A stretch of 32,218 nucleotides of DNA from Armatimonadota bacterium (GTDB taxonomy: Bacteria > Armatimonadota > JADLDR01): the NCBI GenBank assembly GCA_020846535.1, contig JADLDR010000173.1, positions 1 to 32,218 on the forward strand. Direction: 5' to 3'. The notes under the pieces were generated by a model. The model was not told the DNA's origin. It was given only the letters and a program-made list of their open reading frames with translations, and did no database searches. Positions 8,039-15,702 of the stretch are shown here, piece by piece. Each line of letters opens with the position of its first letter. Position 1 is the first letter of the stretch. A program made the translations under genes and the position numbers.

Positions 8039-8573
8039 GCTGTTCGATCTCTCCCGCAGGCCAGCGGTCTTCCAGGGTTTCGGGCAGTTCCCCGGAAATC
8101 CACTGCGCCTTTCCCTCTTCCGAAAGGAGAAGCGAGGTGTTTTCCTCTCCCTCGGATTCCGAAAATTCCAGTCCCCCGGCCTCAGCGGAGCCGTCCGGGT
8201 AGACCTGCCATTCCCAGGAATCCGGCTCCAGCGTTTCCTGTCCGATCCGGGCGTTCTCGATGAGAAACCCTTCTTCCAGACGGACGCGACGGACCTCTAC
8301 CGGGTCTCCCTCTGCCGGAACGCGCTCCATCACCAGAGCGTCCTCCTCCACACGGAGCCTCACGGCCTCCCGGCTCTTACGCGCTTCGTTCCGGGCCTCG
8401 GCAGGCAGGCGGAGAATAGCGGCCTTCATGTCCTGCACGCTGCGCGAGCGCCGGAGGGAAACCAGGTTCGGCATGACCAGAGCGGCCATCATCACCAGGA
8501 CGAGGATCACGGCATTCATCTCGACCAGGGTGACCCCCTGCCGCCCGTAGCCTGCTCGGTTCTTACGCCGCAT
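8031..8573 (-). CDS. gspH: type II secretion minor pseudopilin GspH
   Basis: A 180-aa pseudopilin. I place the start at the ATG at 8573, which has GGGAGG eight bases upstream, rather than the in-frame TTG two codons earlier. The prepilin site is GRQG/VTLVE with Glu at +5, then a hydrophobic helix (VILVLVMMAALVMPNLV). An Arg/Lys/Glu-rich helix follows (residues 40-70), then a beta-rich acidic domain (EVRRVRLEEGFLIENARI). The gene lies 17 bases after the gspG stop. GspH identity is by position and size; sequence alone would only say minor pseudopilin. Confidence 0.83.
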   Translation of the reverse strand: MRRKNRAGYGRQGVTLVEMNAVILVLVMMAALVMPNLVSLRRSRSVQDMKAAILRLPAEARNEARKSREAVRLRVEEDALVMERVPAEGDPVEVRRVRLEEGFLIENARIGQETLEPDSWEWQVYPDGSAEAGGLEFSESEGEENTSLLLSEEGKAQWISGELPETLEDRWPAGEIEQRG

Positions 8574-8590
8574 CGCCAAAGCCTCCCGGA

Positions 8591-9019
8591 TTACTCGCTG
8601 GTGATATCCTCGGCGTCGCCCTCGCCGCCCGGCGCGCCGTCCGCCCCGTAGGAAGTGATCAGATAATCCTGGTCATCGGGGCCGGGGGACTCATAAACAT
8701 ATTCATTGCCCCACGGATCCACTGGAATATCCTTGCTGGTATAGGGGCCTCGCCAGTTTTTGGCATCGCTAGGCTTCACCCAGAGCGCCTGAAGCCCTTC
8801 CTCGGTGGTCGGGTAAGCGTCATTATCGACTCGATACTGCTGGAGGAGGCTGCTCAGGGTAGCGATGTCGCTGGCGGCTTTCGCCCGCTTGGCGTCGCTC
8901 GTGCGCCCCACGACCCGGGGCACGATCAGAGCGGCCAGGATCGCCAGGATCAGAATGACGACCAGGAGTTCGATCAGGGTGAACCCGCTCCGTCCGCGGG
9001 CTGCGTGGCATCGTTTCAT
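8591..9019 (-). CDS. gspG: type II secretion major pseudopilin GspG
   Basis: A 142-aa major pseudopilin, the subunit that polymerises to push substrates through GspD. The prepilin peptidase site is GRSG/FTLIE at residues 9-17, followed by the classic helix LLVVILILAILAALIVPRVV. The globular part has all the GspG signatures: YPTTEEGLQALWVKP, NWRGPYTSKDIPVDPWGNEY, and the C-terminal loop SYGADGAPGGEGDAEDI, whose acidic residues bind calcium in characterised GspG. There is a 46-base gap to gspF with AAGGGA about six bases before the ATG, consistent with independent translation of the most abundant subunit. Identification is very secure. Confidence 0.97.
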   Translation of the reverse strand: MKRCHAARGRSGFTLIELLVVILILAILAALIVPRVVGRTSDAKRAKAASDIATLSSLLQQYRVDNDAYPTTEEGLQALWVKPSDAKNWRGPYTSKDIPVDPWGNEYVYESPGPDDQDYLITSYGADGAPGGEGDAEDITSE

Positions 9020-9065
9020 GGGATGTCCCTTCTTGCGCTTTATTATTCAAAAGGAAGGAGGCTTT

Positions 9066-10286
9066 TTATTTCACCAGATTTTGCGCCTGGAAGATGGGCA
9101 GGAGGACGGACAGCACGACAAAGCCTACAAGAGCGCCCATTCCCAGCACGATCACCGGCTCCACCAGGGAGACCAGCCGCCGCATCCCGATATCGACCTC
9201 GAAATCCAGGCTGTCGGAGACGCGGCCCAGCATCTTGGGCAGCTCCCCAGTCTCTTCGCCGATGGCGATCATGTGGGTCAGCACGGGAGGGAACGAACCG
9301 GCATCGTTCATCGCCGCCGCAATAGGGCGGCCTTCTCGAACCTCCTGCTCCACGGCCCGGGCGCTTTCCAGAAAGAGCCGGTTGCCTGCCGACAGCCCGG
9401 CGATCTGAAGCGCCTCCAGAATGGAAACGCCCCCGTAGAGGAGGGTTCCCAGCACCCGGGAAAAGCGCGACACCACCGCCTTGCGGATCACCGGGCCGAC
9501 GACAGGGGCGAGTAAAAGGAAGCGGTCTCGCGCCTTCGCCCCTGCGGGCGTGGCGAACCAGCCTTTTAGCCCGATAACGCTTCCCAGGATTACAATCAGG
9601 AAGACCGGCCACTGCCCGGTCACGAGATCGGCGCTGCCCAGCAGCCAGCGGGTGGTCAGCGGCAGATCGCTGCCCAGGTCTTTGAATACCCCGGAAAGGC
9701 GCGGCACCACAAAGGTCATCAGGAAGGTGATCACCAGCAGGGCGGTGAATGCCAGGATGCTCGGATAGACGAGGGCGCTGACGATCTGGCTCCGGCGGGC
9801 CACCTCCTTCTCCTGAAAATCGGCAAGGCGGCCCGCCACCTCTCCGAACTGCCCGCTGGCCTCGCCCGCCCGGAGGGTTTGCGTAAAAACCTCCGGGAAG
9901 GATGCCGGATGCTTTGCCAGAGCCTGGCTGACGGGTATTCCGGTGCGAACATCCTCCAGCGCATCCAGGGCGATGGCCTTCAGCGATTGGCTCTCCGACT
10001 GGTCGGCCACCACTTGCAGCACCCGGTCGAGCGGCAGCCCGGCAAGAGACAGGTCGGACATTCGGCGCGTGAAAAGAGCGATATCCTGGCGGGAAGGCTT
10101 TCGATGCCGCCCGGCGATCCGCACAGGCGAGGCCGGGGCGGACGCCTGCTCCCGGATTTCCAGCACGAAGCGCCCTTCCGCCGCCAAGCGGTTGACCGCG
10201 CTGTCGCTGCTTTCCGCTTCGATGACCCCCGTTCGCCGTGCGCCTGCGGCGTCCAGCGCGGTATAGGCGAAGGTCTGGGCGGACAT
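9066..10286 (-). CDS. gspF: type II secretion inner-membrane platform protein GspF
   Basis: A 406-aa polytopic protein that forms the core of the assembly platform and contacts GspE. The start ATG at 10286 shares one base with the gspE stop (TGATG) and has GGGAGG seven bases upstream; this is preferred over a start seven codons earlier. The N-terminus (TFAYTALDAAGARRTGVIEA) is typical. Two tandem GspF domains follow: the first near residues 65-185 (FTRRMSDLSLAGLPLDRVL) and the second near 265-390 (RFSRVLGTLLYGGVSILEAL). Hydrophobic helices occur near 170-190, 220-240 and 375-400. The first domain ends in a VVPRLSGVFKDLG loop and the last helix ends in VLLPIFQ, both familiar in GspF/PilC. Confidence 0.96.
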   Translation of the reverse strand: MSAQTFAYTALDAAGARRTGVIEAESSDSAVNRLAAEGRFVLEIREQASAPASPVRIAGRHRKPSRQDIALFTRRMSDLSLAGLPLDRVLQVVADQSESQSLKAIALDALEDVRTGIPVSQALAKHPASFPEVFTQTLRAGEASGQFGEVAGRLADFQEKEVARRSQIVSALVYPSILAFTALLVITFLMTFVVPRLSGVFKDLGSDLPLTTRWLLGSADLVTGQWPVFLIVILGSVIGLKGWFATPAGAKARDRFLLLAPVVGPVIRKAVVSRFSRVLGTLLYGGVSILEALQIAGLSAGNRLFLESARAVEQEVREGRPIAAAMNDAGSFPPVLTHMIAIGEETGELPKMLGRVSDSLDFEVDIGMRRLVSLVEPVIVLGMGALVGFVVLSVLLPIFQAQNLVK

Positions 10287-11866
10287 CAGACGACCTCCCG
10301 CTGGCAAACGCGGAGGACTTCCTCCGGGGTGGTCTTCCCTTCCAGCACGGACAGCCTGCCGTCCCCGAAAAGGGTCCTCATGCCGTGATGCTTGACCGCA
10401 TAATCCTGAAGCTCGGACGCGCTCGCCCGTTCCACGATCATGCGGCGGATCTGATCATCGATGGTGAACATCTCGTAAAGCCCCTGCCGTCCCTTAAAGC
10501 CGGCCTGCTGGCAGCGGTCGCAGCCCCGCCCGCGCCGGAAGGGCGAATCGCCGTTCCGGCTGTCCGGAGCGATGCCGATAGCCCCCAGCGACTCCGCACC
10601 CGGATGATCCGGCTCTCCGCAGGACGGGCAGACCCGGCGCACCAGCCGCTGGGCCACCGTTCCGATCAGAGACGAGGCCGCCAGGTAAGGTTCCACGCCC
10701 ATGTCGAGAAGGCGTGTCACTGCGCCCGGGGCATCGTTGGTGTGCAGGGTGGAAAAGACCAGGTGGCCGGTCAGGGCTGCATGAATGGCGATCTCCGCCG
10801 TCTCGTAGTCCCGGATCTCCCCCACCATGATCACATCGGGGTCCTGCCGGACAATATTGCGGAGGCCGCTGGCGAAAGTCAATCCGATATGGGGCCGCAC
10901 CTGAATCTGGCTGATGCCCGGGACTTGATACTCCACCGGATCCTCGATGGTCAGGATGTTGATGGTGGGGGACCAGATTTCTTGAAGCGCGGCATAGAGG
11001 GTGGTGGATTTGCCCGAACCGGTCGGCCCGGTCGCCAGGATGATCCCGTAGGGCGTGCGGATCATCTGACGGAACCGCGCCAGCGTGTCCGGGCGCATTC
11101 CGAGTTCCTCCAACCCCAGCATAGCCGTCGATTTATCGAGGATCCGCATGACGGCCCGCTCCCCGAAGACGGTCGGCACGATGCTCACGCGAACATCGAT
11201 AGGCCGCCCGGCGATCACGATCCGAATGCGCCCGTCCTGCGGCAGCCGCCGTTCGGCGATATTCATTTCGCCCAGAATCTTGATGCGGGAGACGATAGCG
11301 GCATGCATCCGTTTGGGGGGATCCATCGCATCCCGGAGCATCCCGTCCACACGGAAGCGCACCTTCACTTCCCGCTCGTATGGTTCAATGTGAATGTCGC
11401 TGGCCGTATCCCGGAGGGCCTGGGCGAAGATGATGTTCACCATCTGCACCACGGCGGCCTCGCCCGCCATCTTTTGCAGGTCGGCCAGGTCGGTGGTATC
11501 GTCCACCTCGGCATAGCCGTTCTCCTCGGAGGAGCCGGGAAGACCTGCCAGGATTTTCTCCAGGAAGAGTTCTTCGATCTTTTCCCGGATCAGAGAGGGC
11601 GAGGCTAGAACCGCCTGGGCCGGCCTCTGGAGGAGAACTCCCAGTTCGTCCACCGCGCCCAGCGCCTCCGGCGTCCCGATAGCGACCACCAGCCGGTTTC
11701 CTTCCATACGGATCGGCAGCAGTTGGCGCTGCAACGCAAAATCGGGCGGAGCCAGTCGAATAGCCGACTCGACCGGCTTGACCGTCTCCAGATCGATCCA
11801 CTCGAACCCGTCCTGCCGGGCGCTCATGGCGGCATCGGCAGGGCGATTGTTAAGAGTTAAGGACAT
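10286..11866 (-). CDS. gspE: type II secretion ATPase GspE
   Basis: Cytoplasmic hexameric ATPase that powers pseudopilus assembly. From the ATG at 11866 it is 526 aa; a TTG 31 codons upstream is open but would put a strong hairpin (11904-11924) inside the coding sequence. Another ATG at 11827 is also possible. An MshEN-type N-terminal domain covers about 20-105. The ATPase core has Walker A GPTGSGKST (280-288), an Asp box (DIHIEPYE, 158-165), Walker B DVIMVGEIRD (344-353) and a His box (GHLVFSTLHTNDA). A tetracysteine zinc site, CPSC (413-416) and CDRC (449-452), is the mark of GspE/PilB and is absent from retraction ATPases. This is the first gene of the operon. The ribosome binding site at 11866 is weak. 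Confidence 0.96.
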   Translation of the reverse strand: MSLTLNNRPADAAMSARQDGFEWIDLETVKPVESAIRLAPPDFALQRQLLPIRMEGNRLVVAIGTPEALGAVDELGVLLQRPAQAVLASPSLIREKIEELFLEKILAGLPGSSEENGYAEVDDTTDLADLQKMAGEAAVVQMVNIIFAQALRDTASDIHIEPYEREVKVRFRVDGMLRDAMDPPKRMHAAIVSRIKILGEMNIAERRLPQDGRIRIVIAGRPIDVRVSIVPTVFGERAVMRILDKSTAMLGLEELGMRPDTLARFRQMIRTPYGIILATGPTGSGKSTTLYAALQEIWSPTINILTIEDPVEYQVPGISQIQVRPHIGLTFASGLRNIVRQDPDVIMVGEIRDYETAEIAIHAALTGHLVFSTLHTNDAPGAVTRLLDMGVEPYLAASSLIGTVAQRLVRRVCPSCGEPDHPGAESLGAIGIAPDSRNGDSPFRRGRGCDRCQQAGFKGRQGLYEMFTIDDQIRRMIVERASASELQDYAVKHHGMRTLFGDGRLSVLEGKTTPEEVLRVCQREVV

Positions 11867-11903
11867 ATTTTGACACCGTTGGTTTGAGGCAACAGCCCCC
11901 GAT

Positions 11904-11924
11904 CCCCGCCTTATTAAGGCGGGG
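11904..11924 (-). promoter_or_regulatory. strong hairpin in the gspE leader
   Basis: CCCCGCCTT at 11904-11912 pairs perfectly with AAGGCGGGG at 11916-11924 around a 3-nt loop; counting the inner A-T pair it is a 10-bp inverted repeat about one central base. It lies 38 bases upstream of the preferred gspE start. Neither strand has a T-run after it, so it is not a standard terminator. It may be a leader stem affecting mRNA stability or translation, or a protein site. Confidence 0.45.
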
Positions 11925-12051
11925 GAACAATCTTCGGGGTGCTTTGATAGCTTAACCAAAAGAACGCAGACGTTAAGCCCCTGTTGACAAGGAGATTGAG
12001 GAGGGCTGTTTTATATCGATCCCCCGCAATCCCAATCCGGGCGGCTTCCCT

Positions 12052-12771
12052 TTATACGCTATTTCCGACCGGCCCTTGCCGGCGGCCCGGTGTGCGGGCG
12101 GGGAATTTGAACGGCTCTCCGATCATGGCTTTCCATTGCTTCTGCTGTTCCTCGGTCAGTGAGGAGACTGCCTTTTCGAGCGATGCCTTCCGCATTTCGG
12201 TCATCTTGGCCTGCCACTTCTGGCGGTCTTCCCGCGTCATGTTCCTGGGATCCGCATCCTGCCGGACATCGCGCATCTCCCTCTGCTGGTCGCGCTGAAT
12301 GCCTCTGATTTTGTCGGACTGCTCTCTGGTGAGATTCAGTTCGTCGGCCACGTCCTTGCGAAAAAAAGCCAACAACCCGGTCTGCTGCAATTCCAACTGG
12401 CGGAATCGCTTTTGCTGATCGGCATCCAGAATCTCCGCCACTGCCTTGGACTGAACGGCCCGCATCTGGTCGGCCAATTTCTCCCGGTCTTCCGTCTTCA
12501 TATTCCGCATGGCCTCCATGCCGCCCGCCTTCTGCACCAGGTCGTTGACAGCCCGGCGCGCCTCCGGCTGCTTTGTTTCCAGCTTGGACACCTGATCAGG
12601 CGTCATCTTGAGTTCTTTCTGAACCTCGGGGACTCCGAGCAGCATCAGGCCGCCGCCCATTCCCATCCCCATGCCCATTCGTCTCTGGCCTCGCCCGGCC
12701 TGCGCTGAAGCGATCTGGGCGGTCGCCACACACAAAGCCAGTGCGATCCATAAAATGTAACCACGCTTCAT
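12052..12771 (-). CDS. Spy/CpxP-like periplasmic LTxxQ-motif protein
   Basis: A 239-aa exported helical protein. The start has AAGGAGG seven bases upstream. A signal peptide spans about residues 1-24 (ILWIALALCVATAQIASAQA), followed by a Met/Gly-rich stretch (MGMGMGMGGG, 32-41). The mature part is almost entirely charged helix with repeated LTxxQ-type motifs: MTPDQVSKL, LDADQQKRF, LTREQSDKI and LTEEQQKQW. This fold is found in the stress chaperone Spy, in CpxP and in metal-resistance proteins; which role applies here cannot be read from the sequence. The gene lies 185 bases upstream of gspE on the same strand, so cotranscription is possible, and a chaperone for secreted proteins would suit the context. 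No convincing promoter was seen upstream. Confidence 0.82.
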   Translation of the reverse strand: MKRGYILWIALALCVATAQIASAQAGRGQRRMGMGMGMGGGLMLLGVPEVQKELKMTPDQVSKLETKQPEARRAVNDLVQKAGGMEAMRNMKTEDREKLADQMRAVQSKAVAEILDADQQKRFRQLELQQTGLLAFFRKDVADELNLTREQSDKIRGIQRDQQREMRDVRQDADPRNMTREDRQKWQAKMTEMRKASLEKAVSSLTEEQQKQWKAMIGEPFKFPARTPGRRQGPVGNSV

Positions 12772-12954
12772 CTGATGTCCTCCTTCACTTTTAAAAGACT
12801 CTCCAAGCCGAATCTTGTAAAGGCTTAGACGCAGCGATTTTCAGAAAGTTCCGTAGAAAAGCGCGTGGAGAATGGAATGTCAGACAGATCAGGGGAGACG
12901 AGAGAGTTTATAATTGCGAGAATCCGTTCGAGCGATGGCAAGAAACTGAGGACA

Positions 12955-12989
12955 GTAAAGAGGAACCCGGCCCGGGCAGCCGGGCCGGG
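12955..12989 (-). terminator. intrinsic terminator of the microprotein transcript
   Basis: CCCGGCCCGG at 12966-12975 pairs perfectly with CCGGGCCGGG at 12980-12989 around a 4-nt loop, a 10-bp all-GC stem. On the minus strand it begins 15 bases after the stop codon of the gene at 13005-13079 and is followed by TTCCTCTTTAC. It is well placed to end that short transcript, though the T-tract is interrupted. Confidence 0.7.
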
Positions 12990-13004
12990 AAAGGCAGTGA
13001 GAGG

Positions 13005-13079
13005 CTACATCATCCAGGCGATAACACCAACAATCCCAAGCACCAAGATCACATAGGGCAGACAACCGTAGGAACGCAT
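13005..13079 (-). CDS. 24-aa hydrophobic membrane microprotein
   Basis: A very short gene too small for routine gene finders. From the ATG at 13079 to the TAG at 13005 it encodes 24 residues: a short polar start (MRSYGCLPY), then one unbroken hydrophobic segment (VILVLGIVGVIAWMM) to the end. AAAGGAG lies eight bases upstream of the ATG. The whole unit is bounded by an extended -10 promoter at 13176-13204 and a GC-rich terminator hairpin at 12955-12989, giving a transcript of about 215 nt. This fits a single-pass membrane peptide, possibly a small regulator of a membrane complex or a toxin-like peptide; no antisense antitoxin RNA is evident. A regulatory RNA with a chance reading frame is the main alternative. 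The function is unknown. Confidence 0.7.
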   Translation of the reverse strand: MRSYGCLPYVILVLGIVGVIAWMM

Positions 13080-13142
13080 AGCTAGCTCTCCTTTCATGGG
13101 GCGCGGCAGGGGATGCCTGTCACCCTCAGACATTGGTAGAAA

Positions 13143-13169
13143 ATCGGCCGAACGTTCAATTTGGCCGAT
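13143..13169 (-). promoter_or_regulatory. inverted repeat at the predicted transcription start
   Basis: ATCGGCC at 13143-13149 and GGCCGAT at 13163-13169 form a perfect 7-bp inverted repeat, with GAACGTTC, itself a palindrome, between the arms. The predicted start of the microprotein transcript falls at about 13169, the outer edge of the repeat, so the RNA would begin with this stem followed by TTTTCT. It may be an operator, a 5' stabilising stem or a tiny attenuator. Confidence 0.5.
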
Positions 13170-13175
13170 AAAACG

Positions 13176-13204
13176 ATATTATCACTTTTGCCCGAGGATG
13201 TCAA
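13176..13204 (-). promoter_or_regulatory. sigma70-type extended -10 promoter for the microprotein
   Basis: On the minus strand a perfect TTGACA (13204 down to 13199) is followed after 17 bp by TAATAT (13181 down to 13176), preceded by TG one base upstream, the extended -10 arrangement. Transcription would start near 13169 and leave a leader of about 90 nt before the ATG at 13079. Confidence 0.72.
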
Positions 13205-13221
13205 TAGGAAAAGCCAGGGGT

Positions 13222-13251
13222 TTTACTAGTTTCTAAAATAAAAAGTATAGT
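13222..13251 (+). promoter_or_regulatory. possible promoter for the amidase gene
   Basis: TTTACT at 13222-13227 and TATAGT at 13246-13251 are 18 bp apart on the plus strand in an AT-rich stretch. A start near 13258 would give a leader of about 128 nt before the amidase ATG. It is back to back with the microprotein promoter, so one regulator could act on both. The -35 match is only moderate. Confidence 0.35.
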
Positions 13252-13385
13252 TTCTTCTTAAAAAGCTCAGGTTCGCATCAGCAGGACTTTTGCCCAGCGC
13301 ATATCGAATCAAGAGCAATAGAGTCGAACCTTCATCATGAAGCCAAAACCAGATGGCCTTCAGGCCGATCACTCCGGAGGAACCG

Positions 13386-14231
13386 ATGAGACGCATTTCG
13401 AAGCGCAGCATCATCTATAGTTTTTCGAGAGAAAACCCACCGGTCGAGACATTGCAGCCGGGGGAAACGGTTCTGGCTGAGACCTGGGACGCTTTCGGGG
13501 GCAAGTATTTCGGCGATAAGGAGCGCCCGGTCCAGTTCGACCCGGATCGTTCCAACCCGGCCACCGGCCCCATAGAGATTGCCGGGGCTGCGCCGGGCAT
13601 GGGGCTGGCTGTAGAAATCCTGAACGTCGTTCCTATTGGGCCGGGCTACTTGCGGCATGGCGCTATCGAAAAGCTGCTGCCCCTGGAGGCCGGACGCGCC
13701 CAGTTCAGCGAGGATATCTTCATCCCCCTGAGGCCCCACATCGGTGTCATCGGGGTCGCGCCGGCGGAAGGGGAGATCGGATGCATGTACCCGGGGCTGC
13801 ACGGGGGTAATATGGATACCAACGATATCTGCGCCGGCAGCACCCTGGTTCTGCCCGTCCAGGTGGAGGGCGCTCTCCTGGCGATGGGCGACATCCATGG
13901 GCGGATGGCGGACGGAGAGAGCAGCGGGATGGGCATCGAGCTTTGCGCGGAAGTGACGCTGCGTGTTTCCCTGGTGGCCTCGCCTCTCCATGCAGGCCCT
14001 TATATCCTGCGCGGCGATGCCTTCATCCTGATCGCCTCCGCCGAAACGCTCGATGATGCAGCCTGGTCCGCCGTCGAGCAGGCCGCCCTTCTGATCGCTG
14101 CCCGCAAAGGCGTCTCCTATGACGAGGCCCGCCTGCTGATCAGCACCATGGGAGAACTCAGGATCAGCCAGATCGTCAATCCGCTCAAGACCGTGAGAGT
14201 GGAACTGCCGAAATCGCTGGTGCTTGCCTGA
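13386..14231 (+). CDS. acetamidase/formamidase family protein
   Basis: A 281-aa protein of the FmdA/AmdA acetamidase-formamidase family, which hydrolyses small amides such as formamide or acetamide to the acid and ammonia. The ATG at 13386 is chosen because GGAGG ends five bases upstream; an earlier start 11 codons upstream lacks one. Family features include the N-terminal barrel (LQPGETVLAETWDAFGG), the loop PLRPHIGVIGVAPAEGEIG, the highly conserved glycine-rich segment PGLHGGNMDTNDICAGSTL, and ALLAMGDIHGRMADGE, which carries the conserved GD.H motif. No signal peptide, so it is cytoplasmic. A broken SAF-domain oxidoreductase gene follows 40 bases later on the same strand. The exact substrate cannot be inferred. 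Confidence 0.9.
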   Translation: MRRISKRSIIYSFSRENPPVETLQPGETVLAETWDAFGGKYFGDKERPVQFDPDRSNPATGPIEIAGAAPGMGLAVEILNVVPIGPGYLRHGAIEKLLPLEAGRAQFSEDIFIPLRPHIGVIGVAPAEGEIGCMYPGLHGGNMDTNDICAGSTLVLPVQVEGALLAMGDIHGRMADGESSGMGIELCAEVTLRVSLVASPLHAGPYILRGDAFILIASAETLDDAAWSAVEQAALLIAARKGVSYDEARLLISTMGELRISQIVNPLKTVRVELPKSLVLA

Positions 14232-14271
14232 TACGATCCGGACTCCTGTAACCGCTGCGAGGTAAATGCTT

Positions 14272-15404
14272 ATGATCTGTCAGCCTCTATTTGATCGCGC
14301 CCTTGAGCCTCAGGTCGTGCGGGCCGCCCTGATCGGTTGCGGCAGCTTCGGCGCTCCCCTTGTCACTCAGACCCGGCCGATCCCCAGGCTTGAAATCCGG
14401 GTGGTGGCCGATACCGACATCGAGGCCGCCCGCTCGGCCTTTTTGAGGGCAGGGGCGGATGAAAGCGATATCGCTGTCTGCGGCAGCTGTTCCTCGGCGC
14501 TTCAGGCGATGGAGCCGTGGAAACGGGTCATCGCCGAGGATGCAACGATCCTGATGGATCTGCCCGTTCATGTGGAGGTCACCGCCATCCGAACCCCCGA
14601 AGCGGGAGCCCGATACGACTGTGAGGCCATACGGCACAGCAAGCATGTGGTGCTGGTCGACAAGGAGGCGGATTCGGTGGTCGGACCTATCCTGAAGCGC
14701 ATGGCCGACCGGGCTGGAGTGGTCCTGACCACCGATGGCGGCGATCAGCCTGGCCTACTGATCGGGCTGGTTTCCTGGGCCCGCGCTCTGGGACTGGAAG
14801 TCCTCTGCGGCGGGCACCTGCACGAATGTTTTTACGAGCCTGAGTCCGGAACGATCACTATGGATGGGCATCCTCCGGCAGCCGTCCCCTTGGAAGCTCA
14901 GTGGGCCATAGAACCTATCCCGGAAGGAGAATCGCAGCGATATGCGGCCACTCGCCGCCGGTTGACCGGCCTCTGGCGGCCTTATGAGGAGGACGGAGAC
15001 ACCTTCGCCCACATTGCGGTCACCGCCAACGGGACCGGGCTGATGCCCGATACCCCGGTGTGCCACCGCCCTCTTCTGCGCCTCTCCGAGCTTCCCGAAG
15101 CCCTCTGCCCGACATCGGACGGCGGCATCCTCTCGACCCGGGGAGCCGCGGACCTGCCGACCCTACTCAGAACGGAAGAGGCGAGCGGGGCCGACGGCGG
15201 AGTGTTTATCATCGTCTCCAATGCGGTTGAGTTGTCACGCGACATTATGGCCGATAAAGGGCTTTTGGCGAACCCAGCCGCTCCGCCATGCTCGTCTACC
15301 GGCCCCACCACCTGTGCGGCGCGGAGACAGCCATATCCATCCTTACCGCTTTGGGGCCGATGACAAGAATTGGGAAATCCGTATATAACCCAAGCTGCCC
15401 CTAA
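14272..15404 (+). pseudogene. SAF-domain NAD(P)-binding oxidoreductase, frameshifted and C-terminally truncated
   Basis: Related to the COG4091-type predicted homoserine-dehydrogenase-like proteins that carry a C-terminal SAF domain. The N-terminal Rossmann motif is ALIGCGSFGAPLV (residues 19-31). The middle has LVDKEADSVVGPILKRMA, TTDGGDQPGLLIGLVSWARALG and a domain ending GVFIIVSNAVELSRDIMADKGLLAN. After that the original frame (stop at 15363) loses family similarity, while the frame one base back reads RSAMLVYRPHHLCGAETAISIL, the expected continuation, to a TAA at 15402-15404. One missing C in the CCC run at 15273-15275 would explain this. Even when repaired, the protein stops about 15 residues after that motif, so the whole SAF domain (roughly 70-90 residues in relatives) is gone. 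The start at 14272 has GAGG nine bases upstream; 14266 is an alternative. It may be a real pseudogene or a sequencing error plus a true truncation. Confidence 0.75.
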
Positions 15405-15435
15405 CCCGGGGCCAGTCCCGTCTTCCAGGCCGTTG

Positions 15436-15453
15436 GGCGCGATGCATCGCGCC
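15436..15453. repeat. perfect palindrome, copy 1
   Basis: GGCGCGATGCATCGCGCC, an 18-bp perfect palindrome. The same 18 bases recur at 15705-15722 inside a longer copy. Confidence 0.85.
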
Positions 15454-15523
15454 TCATAGCGATCCCGATCAGGATGACTGTCCCGCCGGGGCGGGGTGCG
15501 GGCCTTTGATAGATGGTTACCTA

Positions 15524-15566
15524 ACCCCCCGGCCCCCTTCCCGAAACGGGCAGGGGGAGGGGGGGT
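15524..15566. repeat. C/G-tract inverted repeat 1
   Basis: A C-rich left arm (15524-15543) and a G-rich right arm (15547-15566) meet at a CCCG-AAA-CGGG tip, with small mismatches lower in the stem. It would fold into a long hairpin on either strand. It resembles the short intergenic hairpin repeats scattered through many environmental genomes. Confidence 0.7.
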
Positions 15567-15576
15567 CAAGTCCCGC

Positions 15577-15653
15577 ACCCTCTCTCCCCCTCTCCCCGGA
15601 GGCGCTCCGGTGCCTCCCTTGGGTTTCGGGGAGAGGGGCCAGGGGAGAGAGGT
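15577..15653. repeat. C/G-tract inverted repeat 2 with inner hairpin
   Basis: Pyrimidine left arm at 15577-15597 (ACCCTCTCTCCCCCTCTCCC and one more C) and purine right arm at 15628-15653 (GGGGAGAGGGGCCAGGGGAG and on to GGT) are complementary with one small interruption. Between them GGAGGC at 15598-15603 pairs with GCCTCC at 15612-15617. The cruciform-like design suggests a small non-autonomous repeat element. Confidence 0.7.
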
Positions 15654-15702
15654 CACCCCTCCCCCAGGAGCGGAGGATGTTTCCCCTTATCTGGATCGCT
15701 AG

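Noticed and set aside
10238..11608. 456-codon plus-strand frame opposite gspE
   Set aside because: His/Arg/Asp-rich shadow of gspE, whose Walker and tetracysteine motifs prove the minus strand.
11984..12012. TTGACA on the plus strand between gspE and the Spy-like gene
   Set aside because: No matching -10 box at 16-18 bp spacing and no plus-strand gene downstream.
12865..13056. Plus-strand 63-codon reading frame across the microprotein unit
   Set aside because: No ribosome binding site, no domain-like pattern, and it runs antisense to a unit with promoter, ribosome binding site and terminator.
15346..15384. Third-frame segment ending DDKNWEIRI after the SAF gene
   Set aside because: Only about a dozen codons, with no homology I recognise, so it cannot be called a gene end or a second frameshift.
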